Assembly (NCBI RefSeq): GCF_900095745.1 | Contig: NZ_FMIR01000019.1 | Location: 372,001 to 436,000 of the forward strand | Source: Microbacterium oxydans | Lineage (GTDB): Bacteria; Actinomycetota; Actinomycetes; Actinomycetales; Microbacteriaceae | Direction: 5' to 3' | Length of the DNA stretch: 64,000 nucleotides | Shown: in pieces, positions 25,724-35,321 of the stretch | Layout of the letters: the number at the start of each line of letters is the position of its first letter | Numbering within the stretch: position 1 is the stretch's first letter | Program-made: the position numbers and the translations under genes | The notes under the pieces: generated by a model | What the model was told of the DNA's origin: nothing | What the model saw: only the letters and a program-made list of their open reading frames with translations | Database searches by the model: none

Positions 25724-26341
25724 GTGGACATCCTCAACGAGCTCATCATGCAGGCCATCGCCTCGCCCTGGCTGTACCTGGTCCTGTTCGCGGTCACCGT
25801 GATCGACGGGTTCTTCCCCCCGGTACCGAGCGAGACGGTGCTCGTCGCCGCAGCGGCCGTCGCCGCATCGACCGGCGACGGCAACCTGCTGCTCTTGGGT
25901 GCGGTCGCCGCGATCGGCGCGGCGATCGGCGACAACATCGCCTTCGTGATCGGCCGAAGTCTCGGCACCACTCGCTTCGCCTGGATGAGACGCCCCCGAG
26001 TGGCCGCGACATTCGCGTACGCGCAGCAGGCGCTCGACCGGCGCAGCGCCACCCTCATCCTCGGCGCCCGCTACATCCCGGTCGGACGCGTCGCCGTCAA
26101 CATGTCCGCCGGGGCTCTCGAGTTCCCGTGGCGGCGCTTCCTGCCCTTGAGCCTGATCGCCGGTGCCAGCTGGAGCGTCTTCAGCCTGGCGATCGGCCTC
26201 CTCGCCGGAGCCTGGATCAAGGACCAGCCGCTGCTCAGTGCCGGTCTCGGAATCGTCATCGCGCTCCTGGTCGGCTTCACGATCGACCGCATCGCCGCGG
26301 CCCGGCGCCGCCGCGCACCCATGCCGCAACTGGCAGGATGA
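25724..26341 (+). CDS. DedA-family membrane protein
   Basis: This 205-residue protein has about four to five hydrophobic segments and the DedA signatures FFPPVPSETVL and ARYIPVGRVAVNMSAG with GDNIAFVIGR. DedA proteins are lipid flippase/transporter-like and support envelope homeostasis. It is the first gene of an operon with a two-component system (ATGA overlap at 26338), so the sensor may respond to membrane stress. That link is inferred. Confidence 0.9.
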   Translation: MDILNELIMQAIASPWLYLVLFAVTVIDGFFPPVPSETVLVAAAAVAASTGDGNLLLLGAVAAIGAAIGDNIAFVIGRSLGTTRFAWMRRPRVAATFAYAQQALDRRSATLILGARYIPVGRVAVNMSAGALEFPWRRFLPLSLIAGASWSVFSLAIGLLAGAWIKDQPLLSAGLGIVIALLVGFTIDRIAAARRRRAPMPQLAG

Positions 26342-27603
26342 CAGTCATGGCACGCCGCCGGCAGCGCATACCGCTGCGCCAACGGATCAGCCGCCGCACC
26401 TTCGCCCTCGGGGCGCTGGGTGGGGCGGTCGTGGCGTTGTACGCGATCCTCGTCCCGCTCCAGACCGTCCTCTCCGGCACCCCGCTGCCCCTGTCGTTCA
26501 TCCTCGGCGCCGCGTTGTGCGTGTCGCCCGTACTCGCGATCAGCCGTCCGATCTGGGCCATCGGCCTGTTCACCGCGGGTGCGCTGACCCTGCCGCTCAC
26601 GGTCGTGCCGGAACTCGCGATCCAGTCGCCGTGGCCCTGGTCCGTACCCGCCCTCCTCACCTTCGTGCTCTTCGTCGGCGTGGTCACGTTCCTCCATGGC
26701 GCACGCCTCGGCGCGTTCACACTGCTGCTCGGAGCGATCGCGTCTCTCCTGGCGCCGGTGCTCCGCCCCGACATGGTCGCGCTGCCCGGGTCCTCCGCCA
26801 GCGCGACAGCCGACCTCATCGTCACGACGGCGGTGGCATCCGCGGCGTACCTCATCGCGGCACTCGTCGCCGGGAGGGTCCGGGTCGCCGCCGAGCTGAC
26901 GCGCGAGAAGGAGCACAGCGCGCTCGAGGAGGCCCGGCGCGCACTCGTCGAGGAACGCACCCGGATCGCGCGGGAGCTGCACGACGTGGTCGCGCACAGC
27001 ATGTCCGTGATCCAGGTGCAGGCGTCGACCGCCAAGTACCGCATCCCGGCGCTCAGCGATGCGGCGACAGCCGAGTTCGATGACATCGCCGCAACCGCCC
27101 GTGGCTCACTCACCGAGATGCGGCGCATGCTCGGGGTGCTGCGCACCGAGGATCAGACCGCTGAGCTCGCTCCGCAACAGGGCATCGACGACATCCCGGC
27201 GCTGGTCGACACCATCCGCCGCGCCGGCGTCGAGGTCGGGCTCGTGCTCGAAGGCGGGGAGGCCGCAGCCGCCGCGACCGCCGCGGTGCAGATCGCCGCG
27301 TTCCGGATCGTCCAGGAGGCGCTGAGCAACGCGGTGCGGCATGCGCCCGGTGCGCGCATCGCCGTGCGGCTGCACGCCGAGGCGCGCAGCATCCGCATCC
27401 TGGTACACAACGGCGCCCCGCCTCGCACCCCTGAGGGCCCCGGCGGCGGGTACGGCCTGCGCGGGATGCGTGAACGCGCCGAGATCCTGGGCGGCAGCCT
27501 CACCGCCGGCTCCGCATCCGACGGCGGCTGGGACGTGGAGGCCGTGCTCCCCCTGGACGCCGACGGCCCCGGCCCCGCTTCCCTCGACAAGGAGACCCCG
27601 TGA
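26338..27603 (+). CDS. NarL-type sensor histidine kinase
   Basis: This 421-residue membrane kinase has about five transmembrane segments in residues 20-175 and a short coiled coil. A HisKA_3 dimerisation helix carries the phospho-accepting H215 in IARELHDVVAHSM, and a HATPase domain has SNAVRHAPGA and the G-box GGGYGLRGMRERA. The ATG at 26338 overlaps the DedA stop; ATG 26347 is an alternative. It phosphorylates the response regulator encoded next. No extracellular sensing domain is seen, so it may sense the membrane itself. Confidence 0.92.
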   Translation: MTVMARRRQRIPLRQRISRRTFALGALGGAVVALYAILVPLQTVLSGTPLPLSFILGAALCVSPVLAISRPIWAIGLFTAGALTLPLTVVPELAIQSPWPWSVPALLTFVLFVGVVTFLHGARLGAFTLLLGAIASLLAPVLRPDMVALPGSSASATADLIVTTAVASAAYLIAALVAGRVRVAAELTREKEHSALEEARRALVEERTRIARELHDVVAHSMSVIQVQASTAKYRIPALSDAATAEFDDIAATARGSLTEMRRMLGVLRTEDQTAELAPQQGIDDIPALVDTIRRAGVEVGLVLEGGEAAAAATAAVQIAAFRIVQEALSNAVRHAPGARIAVRLHAEARSIRILVHNGAPPRTPEGPGGGYGLRGMRERAEILGGSLTAGSASDGGWDVEAVLPLDADGPGPASLDKETP

Positions 27604-28271
27604 CGATCAGCGTCCTCATCGCCGACGACCAGGCCATGGTCCGTGCGGGTTTCGCCGCTCTTCTCGATGCCCACGACGGTATTCGGGTGGCCGGACAGGC
27701 GGCGAACGGCGCCGAAGCCGTCGCCCTCGCGGCGCGTCTGGATCCCGACGTGATCCTCATGGACGTGCGCATGCCCGAACTGGACGGGATCGAAGCCACC
27801 CGTCGGATTCTCGGTCCGTCGTACCCCGCCGCGCATGTTCCCCGGATCCTGATGCTCACCACCTTCGACATCGACGACTACGTGTACGACGCGCTCGAGG
27901 CCGGCGCCAGCGGGTTCCTGCTGAAGGACGCGCTCCCCGAGGAGCTCGTGCACGCGGTGCGCGTCGTCGCGAACGGCGATGCGCTCCTCGCGCCGAGCGT
28001 GACACGACGCATCATCGAGCAGTTCGCCGGCCGCAGGCCCCGTGCACCTCGCTCCGCCACCGCGCTGGCCGAACTCACCGACCGCGAGCGCGAGGTGCTG
28101 GTGCTGATCGGGAAGGGCCGCTCGAACACCGAAATCGCCGCCGACCTCTTCATCGCGGAGCAGACCGTCAAGACGCACGTCGGCAAGGTGCTCGCCAAGC
28201 TGAATCTGCGCGACCGCGTGCAGGCCGTGATCCTCGCCTACGACACCGGGCTCGTCGAGCCGTCCGCCTGA
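27600..28271 (+). CDS. NarL/FixJ-family response regulator
   Basis: This 223-residue protein has a receiver domain with phospho-acceptor D55 in VILMDVRMPELDG and a C-terminal LuxR-type helix-turn-helix (ELTDREREVLVLIGKGRSN onward, about residues 157-215). It starts with a GTG that overlaps the kinase stop, so the two are coupled partners. Targets are unknown; the acyltransferase gene 98 bases downstream is a candidate. Confidence 0.93.
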   Translation: MTISVLIADDQAMVRAGFAALLDAHDGIRVAGQAANGAEAVALAARLDPDVILMDVRMPELDGIEATRRILGPSYPAAHVPRILMLTTFDIDDYVYDALEAGASGFLLKDALPEELVHAVRVVANGDALLAPSVTRRIIEQFAGRRPRAPRSATALAELTDREREVLVLIGKGRSNTEIAADLFIAEQTVKTHVGKVLAKLNLRDRVQAVILAYDTGLVEPSA

Positions 28272-28335
28272 CTCACCCCGTCGTAGGGGGTCGTAACGGC
28301 ACCCGAGGGTGATGCGTCCGCGGGTACGGCGTCCA

Positions 28336-28341
28336 TAGTCT
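28336..28341 (+). promoter_or_regulatory. -10 element for the acyltransferase gene
   Basis: TAGTCT lies 28 bases before ATG 28370, leaving a short leader with a strong GAGGAGG ribosome site. Confidence 0.45.
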
Positions 28342-28369
28342 CCTGGGACACCGCCCCCGAGGAGGACTC

Positions 28370-29686
28370 ATGGCCATCGTTCAGGCAACCACTGCCGGCA
28401 TCAGCGCGCCTCCGCAGCGCGCGTCCCGCGACACCGGGATCGATTTCGTCCGGGCGCTGTGCGTTCTGGGCGTCGTGCTCCTGCACTCGATCATGGTGGG
28501 CGTCACGGTCGACGCGTCCGGCCCTGTGTTCGAGAACGCCAGCGACGGCACCGGCTGGATCGCGCCGCTCAGTTGGCTCCTCCAGGTGATGCCGCTGTTC
28601 TTCGTGATCGGCGGGTTCTCCGGGCTCCTCGCCTACCGCCGGATGCGGGAGCGCGGCGGCACCGCCGTCGGCTTCGTCGCCGGCCGACTGCATCGCCTGC
28701 TACGACCCGCCGTCTTCACGATCGCCATCGTCGGCGTCGGGCTCGCGCTGCTCACGGTCTTCGGCGTACCCGCCGATCTGATCGCGACCGCGGGCTTCCG
28801 CTACGGTCAGCCGCTCTGGTTCCTCGGCGTCTTCCTCCTGTGCCAGGCGCTGCTTCCCGCACTCGCCGCCGCCCATGAGCGTGCCCCCTACCGCACGATC
28901 GGTGCTCTCGTCGTGGCACCCATCGCCGTCGACGTGCTGCGCGCCGCGACCGGGCTCGACGGACTCGGCTTCCTGAACCTCGCCTTCGTGTGGATGACGT
29001 TGCAGCAGCTGGGGTTCTTCCTCGCCGACGGACGCATCGGGCGTCTGAGTCGACGCCTCCGCGCCGCAACAGGGGTCGCTGCGCTTCTTCTGCTCGTCGC
29101 GACCTTCCTGACCGGTGTGTACTCCCCCGACCTCATCGCCAACATCAACCCGCCGACTGCGGCCCTGCTCCTCGTCGGCGTGGCGCACACCAGCCTCCTC
29201 TCCCTGCATCGCGAACGCATCGAGCGGTTCAGCCACCGGCCGCGCGTGGCGGCGTTCACGGCGTTCGTGACCGTGCGCACCATGACGATCTACCTGTGGC
29301 ACATGCCCGTCCTGCTGGTGATGGCCGGCGCCAGCGCCGTGTACGCCCTCGTCACGGGCGTCGCGCTCCCGGCGCTCGACAGCGCGGACTGGTGGGCCGC
29401 CCGACCGCTCTGGCTCGCGACCGCACTCGCACTGACCGCACTCGTCGCCGTGGCCTTCACCCGGTTCGAGTCGCAGCCCGCGCCGCAGGCCACCGGTTCA
29501 CTTCCGCGGATCGTCGTGGGAGCGCTGAGCGGCCTGGTCGGTGTCCTGATGCTCCTGGTGCTCGGCACATCCGTCGCGACCGCCCTGATCGCGGTCGCCC
29601 TGATCCTCGCGGCGCTCCGGCTCGCGTCTCGGACGACGCCGCTGCCGCCGATCGGAGTGCGCACGCTCGACCCGCGTAGGGCGTAG
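28370..29686 (+). CDS. Acyltransferase-3 family membrane protein
   Basis: This 438-residue protein has around ten hydrophobic segments. The family start is GIDFVRALCVLGVVLLHS, whose histidine is the likely catalytic residue, and FFVIGGFSGLLAYRR follows. Such proteins move acyl groups onto sugars, peptidoglycan or secondary metabolites across the membrane. The substrate is unknown. A tight ribosome site supports the start. The stop is one base from the convergent bioN-like stop. Confidence 0.87.
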   Translation: MAIVQATTAGISAPPQRASRDTGIDFVRALCVLGVVLLHSIMVGVTVDASGPVFENASDGTGWIAPLSWLLQVMPLFFVIGGFSGLLAYRRMRERGGTAVGFVAGRLHRLLRPAVFTIAIVGVGLALLTVFGVPADLIATAGFRYGQPLWFLGVFLLCQALLPALAAAHERAPYRTIGALVVAPIAVDVLRAATGLDGLGFLNLAFVWMTLQQLGFFLADGRIGRLSRRLRAATGVAALLLLVATFLTGVYSPDLIANINPPTAALLLVGVAHTSLLSLHRERIERFSHRPRVAAFTAFVTVRTMTIYLWHMPVLLVMAGASAVYALVTGVALPALDSADWWAARPLWLATALALTALVAVAFTRFESQPAPQATGSLPRIVVGALSGLVGVLMLLVLGTSVATALIAVALILAALRLASRTTPLPPIGVRTLDPRRA

Positions 29687-29687
29687 G

Positions 29688-30281
29688 TCAGCCCAGGCCC
29701 CGTGCCGCCAGCGCGTCACCCACATCGTCCGCGTGTCGGAGGGTGAGGACGAGCAGCGGAACCGCGGCGCGCACGCCCAACCGCACGCCGCGGGCTCGCG
29801 CCGCATCCCGCACGCGCTCCGCGAAGCCGGCGATCACGGGGATCGTCGTGATGGTGAGGGAGATCGTGAGTGCCACCGCGGCGGGATCGAGTCCGAATCG
29901 ACGAAGCGGGCGCAAGGTCCTCTGCAGCACCTCGACGAGATCCGCCATCCGGGTGGTGAGCGTCAGCAGGCTCGCGAGCAGGAGGATCGCGACGACGCGT
30001 CCGGTGCTGATCCACGCGGCGAGAGGCGAGACGAAGATCACGAGTGCCGCGGCGAGCAGGACGATGATCCCGCGCAGACGCCAGATCTCGAGCACGGGCA
30101 CACGAATCGGCATCGCCGCGATGCCGTACAGCGCGAGCACCACCCCGAGCGAGACGGCGATGCTCACGGCGTTGTGGGGATACAGCGACAGCACGAGCGC
30201 TCCGACCGCCAGCGCTGCGAGCTTGACCCCGGCGGGAGCGCGATGGAGGATGCCGGTGCCCGGACGGTAGAGCGCGATCAT
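29688..30281 (-). CDS. bioN: ECF transporter transmembrane (T) component, BioN-like
   Basis: This 197-residue membrane protein has four to five hydrophobic helices. The ECF-T coupling motif region includes VRDAARARGVRLGVR, with ALAARG at the end. It starts N-terminally with YRPGTGILHRAPAGVKL, typical of the family. The ATG at 30281 overlaps the ATPase stop (ATGA). BioN links the ATPase to a substrate-binding S protein such as BioY; no BioY is within this window. Assignment to biotin rests on length and the BioQ-type operators upstream. Confidence 0.78.
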   Translation of the reverse strand: MIALYRPGTGILHRAPAGVKLAALAVGALVLSLYPHNAVSIAVSLGVVLALYGIAAMPIRVPVLEIWRLRGIIVLLAAALVIFVSPLAAWISTGRVVAILLLASLLTLTTRMADLVEVLQRTLRPLRRFGLDPAAVALTISLTITTIPVIAGFAERVRDAARARGVRLGVRAAVPLLVLTLRHADDVGDALAARGLG

Positions 30282-30976
30282 GCGCACGATCGACGATAGG
30301 CCGCGATCACGGTGGACGGCTCTCCGGACGCCGTGACGCGCCCCTCGTCGAACAGCATCGCGGCGTCACAGCGCGCAGCCAGTTCGAGGTCATGCGTCAC
30401 CACCACGACCTGGGCCTCCTGCGCCAGAAGCAGGTCGCCGATGCGTCGAGAATTCCGCAGGTCGAGGAGTGTGGTCGGTTCGTCGGCGACGATGAGCTGC
30501 GGTTCGGTGATCAGCACCGAGGCCAGCGCGAGCATCTGCTTCTGGCCCCCCGACAGGCTGGATGCGGGGACATCCGCGTGGTCTGCCAGCCCGTGCGCAG
30601 CGAGGGTCTCTCTCACACGGTCGGCGACCTCGGTCTTCGCCCGCCCGCGCAGGGACAGCGCGATGTCTTCGGCCGGGGTGGGCATGAGGATCTGCGCATC
30701 GGGGTTCGTGAACACGAATCCGACCCGGCGACGGAGGGCTGCGCGGTCGCGCACCGTGTCGAGGCCGTGCACCCTCACTTCACCGGAGGACGGGGTGACG
30801 AGTCCGTTCAGCAGCCGGGCGAACGTGGACTTCCCCGAGCCGTTCGCCCCGATCACCGCGATCACCGGAGCCGTCATCGTCACGGAGACGTCGCGGAGCA
30901 CGGGACGACCGTCGAGCACCACCGAGACCTCATCCAGGGCGATGGTCGCGACCCCCGCCTCGCGTGTGCGTGTCAT
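30278..30976 (-). CDS. bioM: ECF transporter ATPase component, BioM-like
   Basis: This 232-residue ABC ATPase has Walker A GANGSGKST, Q-loop FTNPDAQILMPT, signature LSGGQKQ, Walker B LIVADEPTTLLD and the H-loop VVVTHDLE, as in energising modules of ECF vitamin transporters. The short N-terminus favours ATG 30976, behind a GGAGGGA ribosome site. Two TGAAC-N3-GTTCA palindromes stand between it and the divergent TetR gene. The transporter would need a substrate (S) protein from elsewhere in the genome. Confidence 0.8.
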   Translation of the reverse strand: MTRTREAGVATIALDEVSVVLDGRPVLRDVSVTMTAPVIAVIGANGSGKSTFARLLNGLVTPSSGEVRVHGLDTVRDRAALRRRVGFVFTNPDAQILMPTPAEDIALSLRGRAKTEVADRVRETLAAHGLADHADVPASSLSGGQKQMLALASVLITEPQLIVADEPTTLLDLRNSRRIGDLLLAQEAQVVVVTHDLELAARCDAAMLFDEGRVTASGEPSTVIAAYRRSCA

Positions 30977-31003
30977 GTGGATCCCTCCGAGCGCGATGCG
31001 ACC

Positions 31004-31016
31004 TGAACACCGTTCA
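31004..31016. promoter_or_regulatory. BioQ-type operator 1
   Basis: TGAACACCGTTCA is a perfect 5+5 palindrome with a 3-bp centre. It matches the TGAAC-N3-GTTCA/GTTAC pattern reported for the biotin repressor BioQ in actinobacteria. Confidence 0.75.
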
Positions 31017-31018
31017 CC

Positions 31019-31031
31019 TGAACGCCGTTCA
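31019..31031. promoter_or_regulatory. BioQ-type operator 2
   Basis: TGAACGCCGTTCA is a second perfect copy, 15 bp centre-to-centre from the first and differing in one spacer base. It overlaps the first base of the minus-strand -10 element and abuts the plus-strand one. Confidence 0.75.
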
Positions 31032-31036
31032 CTATA
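31031..31036 (-). promoter_or_regulatory. -10 element for bioMN (minus strand)
   Basis: TATAGT on the minus strand overlaps the plus-strand TATAAT by four bases. The two operators lie downstream of it, within the leader of bioM. Confidence 0.5.
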
Positions 31037-31038
31037 AT
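31033..31038 (+). promoter_or_regulatory. -10 element for the bioQ-like gene
   Basis: TATAAT is a perfect -10 consensus ending six bases before ATG 31045. The two palindromes cover its -35 region. Confidence 0.7.
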
Positions 31039-31044
31039 CGGAGG

Positions 31045-31629
31045 ATGAGCCCGGAGACGAATCAGGCACGGCACGACCGCGACAGCGTCGCCCGGAGCGC
31101 ACTCACCCTCCTCGATGAGGTCGGGCTCGCCGACCTCTCGATGCGGCGCATCGCGGCCCGGCTGGACGTGCAGCCCAGCGCCCTCTACTGGCACTTCACC
31201 AGCAAGCAGGAGCTGCTCGCCGAACTCGCCGACCGGATCACGGCGTCGATCCCCCGCGGCAGCGACGGCGTGATGGCGACCGCCCGAGGGATCCGCGACG
31301 CGCTCTTCACCCACCGCGACGGCGCTGAACTGGTCCTCAGCACCTACGCGCTGCAACTCGGTTCTTCGCATGCGCAGGCGGCGCTGACCGAAGCGCTGCA
31401 GGCCGACGGCGCACCAGACGCGGCCGACCGGGGCGCGGCCATCCTGCACTTCGTGCTCGGACACGCCACACTCGTGCAGCAGCGCATGCACGCCGACAGC
31501 CACGGGGCGCTGCCCACCGCCGGCGAGATCGACGTCACAGCCGGCCTCGACCGGATCTTCGACCTCGGGGTGACCGCTCTCGCGGGGGCGCTCAGCGCAC
31601 CGGCGACTCCGCCGCGTGCCCGAGCCTGA
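31045..31629 (+). CDS. bioQ: TetR-family repressor, BioQ-like
   Basis: This 194-residue regulator has a TetR helix-turn-helix in its first 50 residues (LSMRRIAARLDVQPSALYWHF), preceded by a short basic start. The C-terminal half is a ligand-binding or dimer domain. ATG 31045 is chosen because it follows a perfect leaderless promoter. The palindromes upstream match those bound by BioQ, and the divergent bioMN-like genes fit a biotin-repressor role. The alternative is an unrelated TetR regulator. Its last 38 bases overlap the convergent MFS gene. Confidence 0.75.
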   Translation: MSPETNQARHDRDSVARSALTLLDEVGLADLSMRRIAARLDVQPSALYWHFTSKQELLAELADRITASIPRGSDGVMATARGIRDALFTHRDGAELVLSTYALQLGSSHAQAALTEALQADGAPDAADRGAAILHFVLGHATLVQQRMHADSHGALPTAGEIDVTAGLDRIFDLGVTALAGALSAPATPPRARA

Positions 31630-32962
31630 GGCCGGGCACGACCGCGAGAACGACGAGCCCGACGCAGAAGGCGAAGACCGCACCGAACGCGCCCGCCTCA
31701 CCTCCGAGGGATGCCACCGCGAGCCCGGCCAGCGCGATCGCGACGGCCGATCCGGTGGCGTCCGAGATCGACAGCGCCGAGGAGTTGAACCCCTGATTCG
31801 TCTCGTCCGAGTAGGCGAGCGTCAGGACGGTCAGTCGCGGATACAGCAGGCCCATCCCGCCACCGGCGAACGCCCAGCCGAGCACCACCACGGCCGCCGA
31901 GACGTCGAAGAGCGCGGCGACGAGGACGCACAGCAGTGCGATCAGGAGCGAGCCGAGACTGATCAGTGTGATGCGGTGATTCCCCAACCGCTCGCCATAC
32001 CGCCCCTGCAGCGCCGACGCACCGGCCCAGGCCAATGCCGCGAGCATCAGAGCGACTCCCGCCCACGTCGCACTGAAGTCGAACTTCTTCATCAGCAGGT
32101 ACGGGATGTAGGCCTCGGCGGCGAAGAACGCGCCCGCCACGATGCCGCGCATCAGCACCACGCTCGGGAGCCCCTGGCCCGAGCGCAACGTTCGCCGTGG
32201 CAGCAGCGGCAGCACGGCGAGTCCGATCGCGATGACGGCACCGAGCGCGACCGGCCAACCGATCGACGGCGCCATGTCGGCAGAGAAGCCGACCACCACG
32301 GCGAGCACCGCGACGACGACGGCGAGTGCGAGGCGCACAACGAGAGTGCGTCGATCCTGCGGCTCTCCATGCCCCAGATCGACACCGCGGAGGCGCACCG
32401 CGATCATCACGAACGCGGCTCCCGTCAGCACCGCGACGCCCAGGAACGCCCATCGCCAGTCGAGGTATTCAGCGACGGCCCCGGCCAGGAACGGTCCGAC
32501 CATCGACGGCACGACCCAGGCCGCAGCGAACGCGGCGAAGATCCTGCCGTGCAGATGGGGCGGGTAGAGCCTCGCCACCACCACATACAGCGCGACGGTC
32601 TGCCCGCCGGTGCCGAGCCCCTGGACGAGTCGCCCGATCAGGAACTGGTGCATCGTCACGGCGAAGCCCGAGATCAGAAGGCCGATGATGAAGAGGGTCA
32701 CAGCGACGTAGAGCGCCCCGCGCGGACCGCGCGCATCCGACCACGCCCCGGTGGCGACCATGCCTATCACGCTCGTCGCAAGGGTCCCGGCGAAGGCGAC
32801 AGCAAACAGTGCCTGCCCGTCGAGGGCTTCGCTGACGATGGGCATGACCGTCGTCACCGCGAGTGCCTCGATGGCGGCGAGGAAGATCAGCGCGACCGCA
32901 CCGAGCGTCACCCAGATGCGTTGGCGGTCCCAGATCGTCGCGACGTCAGCCGGAGTCGTCAT
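31592..32962 (-). CDS. MFS transporter (drug/metabolite exporter type)
   Basis: This 456-residue protein has about twelve to fourteen hydrophobic segments. The MFS motif-A-like stretch GAWSDARGPRGALY lies between helices 2 and 3, and GRLVQGLGTGGQ later. It resembles exporters of the DHA2/EmrB-like group, but the substrate is unknown. I start at ATG 32962, overlapping the aminotransferase stop by four bases. The longer frame to 33328 lies inside the aminotransferase gene and is not used. Confidence 0.85.
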   Translation of the reverse strand: MTTPADVATIWDRQRIWVTLGAVALIFLAAIEALAVTTVMPIVSEALDGQALFAVAFAGTLATSVIGMVATGAWSDARGPRGALYVAVTLFIIGLLISGFAVTMHQFLIGRLVQGLGTGGQTVALYVVVARLYPPHLHGRIFAAFAAAWVVPSMVGPFLAGAVAEYLDWRWAFLGVAVLTGAAFVMIAVRLRGVDLGHGEPQDRRTLVVRLALAVVVAVLAVVVGFSADMAPSIGWPVALGAVIAIGLAVLPLLPRRTLRSGQGLPSVVLMRGIVAGAFFAAEAYIPYLLMKKFDFSATWAGVALMLAALAWAGASALQGRYGERLGNHRITLISLGSLLIALLCVLVAALFDVSAAVVVLGWAFAGGGMGLLYPRLTVLTLAYSDETNQGFNSSALSISDATGSAVAIALAGLAVASLGGEAGAFGAVFAFCVGLVVLAVVPGLRLGHAAESPVR

Positions 32963-34113
32963 CGGCCCACGAGCGCCGCGATGCGCTCGACGGCCTCGGT
33001 GATGATCTCCGGGCCGGTGCCGAAGTTCAGCCGCACGTGGCCTGCGCCCTCGGCCCCGAAGGCAGGGCCGAAATGCAGGGCGACCTTCGCATCGCGAAGG
33101 ATGCGCCGCGCGGGGTTGTCTCCCCAGTCGAGTGCGGAGAGGTCGATCCACGCGAGGTACCCGGCATCCGGGATGCGATAGCGCGCACCCGGCAGGTGCG
33201 CGGCCAGCAGGTCCTCGAGCAGCACCCGGTTCTCGTCGAGGGTGCGCAGCAGTCCGTCGAGCCACGGGTCGCTCTCTTCCGAGAACGCTGCCACGGCGGC
33301 GAGCAGGCCGAACTGTCCGGTGCGCCACTCCACCTCGACGGGCAGGCCGCGCACGACCTCACTCGTCGCGTCGTCGGCGGTGACCATCAGTGCGCACTTC
33401 AGACCCGCGAGGTTGAACGCCTTGCTGGCGCTGACGACGGCATAGCCGACGCGCTGGGCCGCATCGCTCACGGCGAGGAACGGCGTGAACCCGGTCCCGG
33501 GTTGCGCGAGCGGCGCATGGATCTCGTCCGAGACGACGGCCGCCCCGAACTCCTCCGCCAGGTCCGCGAGCGCGGCGAGGCTGTCGCGGTCATGCACCGT
33601 GCCGGTCGGATTGTGCGGATTGCAGAGCAGGATCGCCGTCGCGCCGCCCTCGAACGCGGCACGGATGCCGTCGAGGTCGAGTTCCCAGTGGGTTCCCGTG
33701 TCGCGCAGGGGCACGCGCTCCACCTCGGCACCGGCCTCGGCGACCAAGTCGAAGAACGGCGGATACACGGGAGGGGTGACCACGACCCGCTCCCCCGGCT
33801 GCGTGACGCGGCGGAGGATCTCGACGATCCCCATGCTCACATCGGCCGTGCTCCGCATCCGCCCGGGGTCGGGCTCCCAGCCGTAGCGTCTGCTGGCGAA
33901 GGCGGCGAACGACTCGGCGAGCGGCGTCCGCGATGCGACGTACCCGGTGTCACCGATCTCCACGGCGCGCCGCAGCGCATCCGAGATCGCCGGCGCCAGC
34001 GGGAAGTCGGTCTCGGCCACGAACAGCGGAAGCACGTCGGCCGGGTACTCGCGCCATTTCTCGCTGCTGCGCTCGCGAAGCTCTGCCAGCGGCAGTGCCT
34101 TCACCTGAAGCAT
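32959..34113 (-). CDS. PatB/MalY-like PLP aminotransferase (cystathionine beta-lyase type)
   Basis: This 384-residue fold-type-I PLP enzyme has the typical NPHNPTGTVHD segment, the DEIHAPL motif and the PLP lysine in VVSASKAFNLAG. The start LQVKALPLAELRERSSEKW with DVLPLFVAETDFPL is that of the MalY/PatB group, which cleaves C-S bonds of cystathionine and related thioethers. It forms an operon with an MFS transporter, so it may process a sulfur-containing metabolite that is then exported. That pairing is inferred. Confidence 0.85.
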   Translation of the reverse strand: MLQVKALPLAELRERSSEKWREYPADVLPLFVAETDFPLAPAISDALRRAVEIGDTGYVASRTPLAESFAAFASRRYGWEPDPGRMRSTADVSMGIVEILRRVTQPGERVVVTPPVYPPFFDLVAEAGAEVERVPLRDTGTHWELDLDGIRAAFEGGATAILLCNPHNPTGTVHDRDSLAALADLAEEFGAAVVSDEIHAPLAQPGTGFTPFLAVSDAAQRVGYAVVSASKAFNLAGLKCALMVTADDATSEVVRGLPVEVEWRTGQFGLLAAVAAFSEESDPWLDGLLRTLDENRVLLEDLLAAHLPGARYRIPDAGYLAWIDLSALDWGDNPARRILRDAKVALHFGPAFGAEGAGHVRLNFGTGPEIITEAVERIAALVGR

Positions 34114-34208
34114 TCGTTCTCCCGAGGTTCCGGGACGCGCCGCGTCGTGTCGCCAGACCCTACGCGCGCGTCGTCGCACACCGCCGCTCGGCAGCGGTCC
34201 CGTGCGGA

Positions 34209-34538
34209 TCAGATCGCGAAGCCGAGCGCGCGCATCATGTCGCGCCCGTCGTCCGAGATCTTCTCCGGACCCCACGGCGGCATCCAGACCCAGTTGATGC
34301 GGAATCGATCGACGACGCTGTCCAGAGCCTGAGCGGTCTGGTCCTCGAGAACATCGGTGAGCGGGCAGCCGGCGCTGGTCAACGTCATGTGGATGACGAG
34401 AGCATCGTTCTCGTCGTCCCACGCGAGGTCGTAGATGAGGCCGAGGTCGACGACATTGATCCCGAGCTCGGGGTCCATGACGTCTTTGAGAGCCTCGGTG
34501 ACCGCGTCGTACTTCTCGTCCGTGAGGGTCGCTGTCAT
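34209..34538 (-). CDS. sufT: SufT-like metal-sulfur cluster assembly factor (DUF59)
   Basis: This 109-residue protein has the DUF59 hallmarks DPELGINVVDLGLIY and the TSAGCPLTDV cysteine segment. It is the last gene of the suf operon, nine bases after sufC. Members aid maturation of Fe-S proteins. Length and the CP motif are typical. Confidence 0.88.
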   Translation of the reverse strand: MTATLTDEKYDAVTEALKDVMDPELGINVVDLGLIYDLAWDDENDALVIHMTLTSAGCPLTDVLEDQTAQALDSVVDRFRINWVWMPPWGPEKISDDGRDMMRALGFAI

Positions 34539-34547
34539 GCGATCAGC

Positions 34548-35318
<771 letters not shown>

Positions 35319-35321
35319 TCT

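Noticed and set aside
24313..26337. Long open frame upstream of the histidine kinase gene, antisense to the ABC-F gene
   Set aside because: It is an artefact of high GC: the sequence is low-complexity, lies opposite a clear ABC-F gene, and the kinase start is fixed by the ATGA overlap at 26338.
32963..33328. N-terminal extension of the MFS gene
   Set aside because: It lies inside the aminotransferase gene in another frame and has no hydrophobic segments. The ATGA overlap at 32962 gives a good start.
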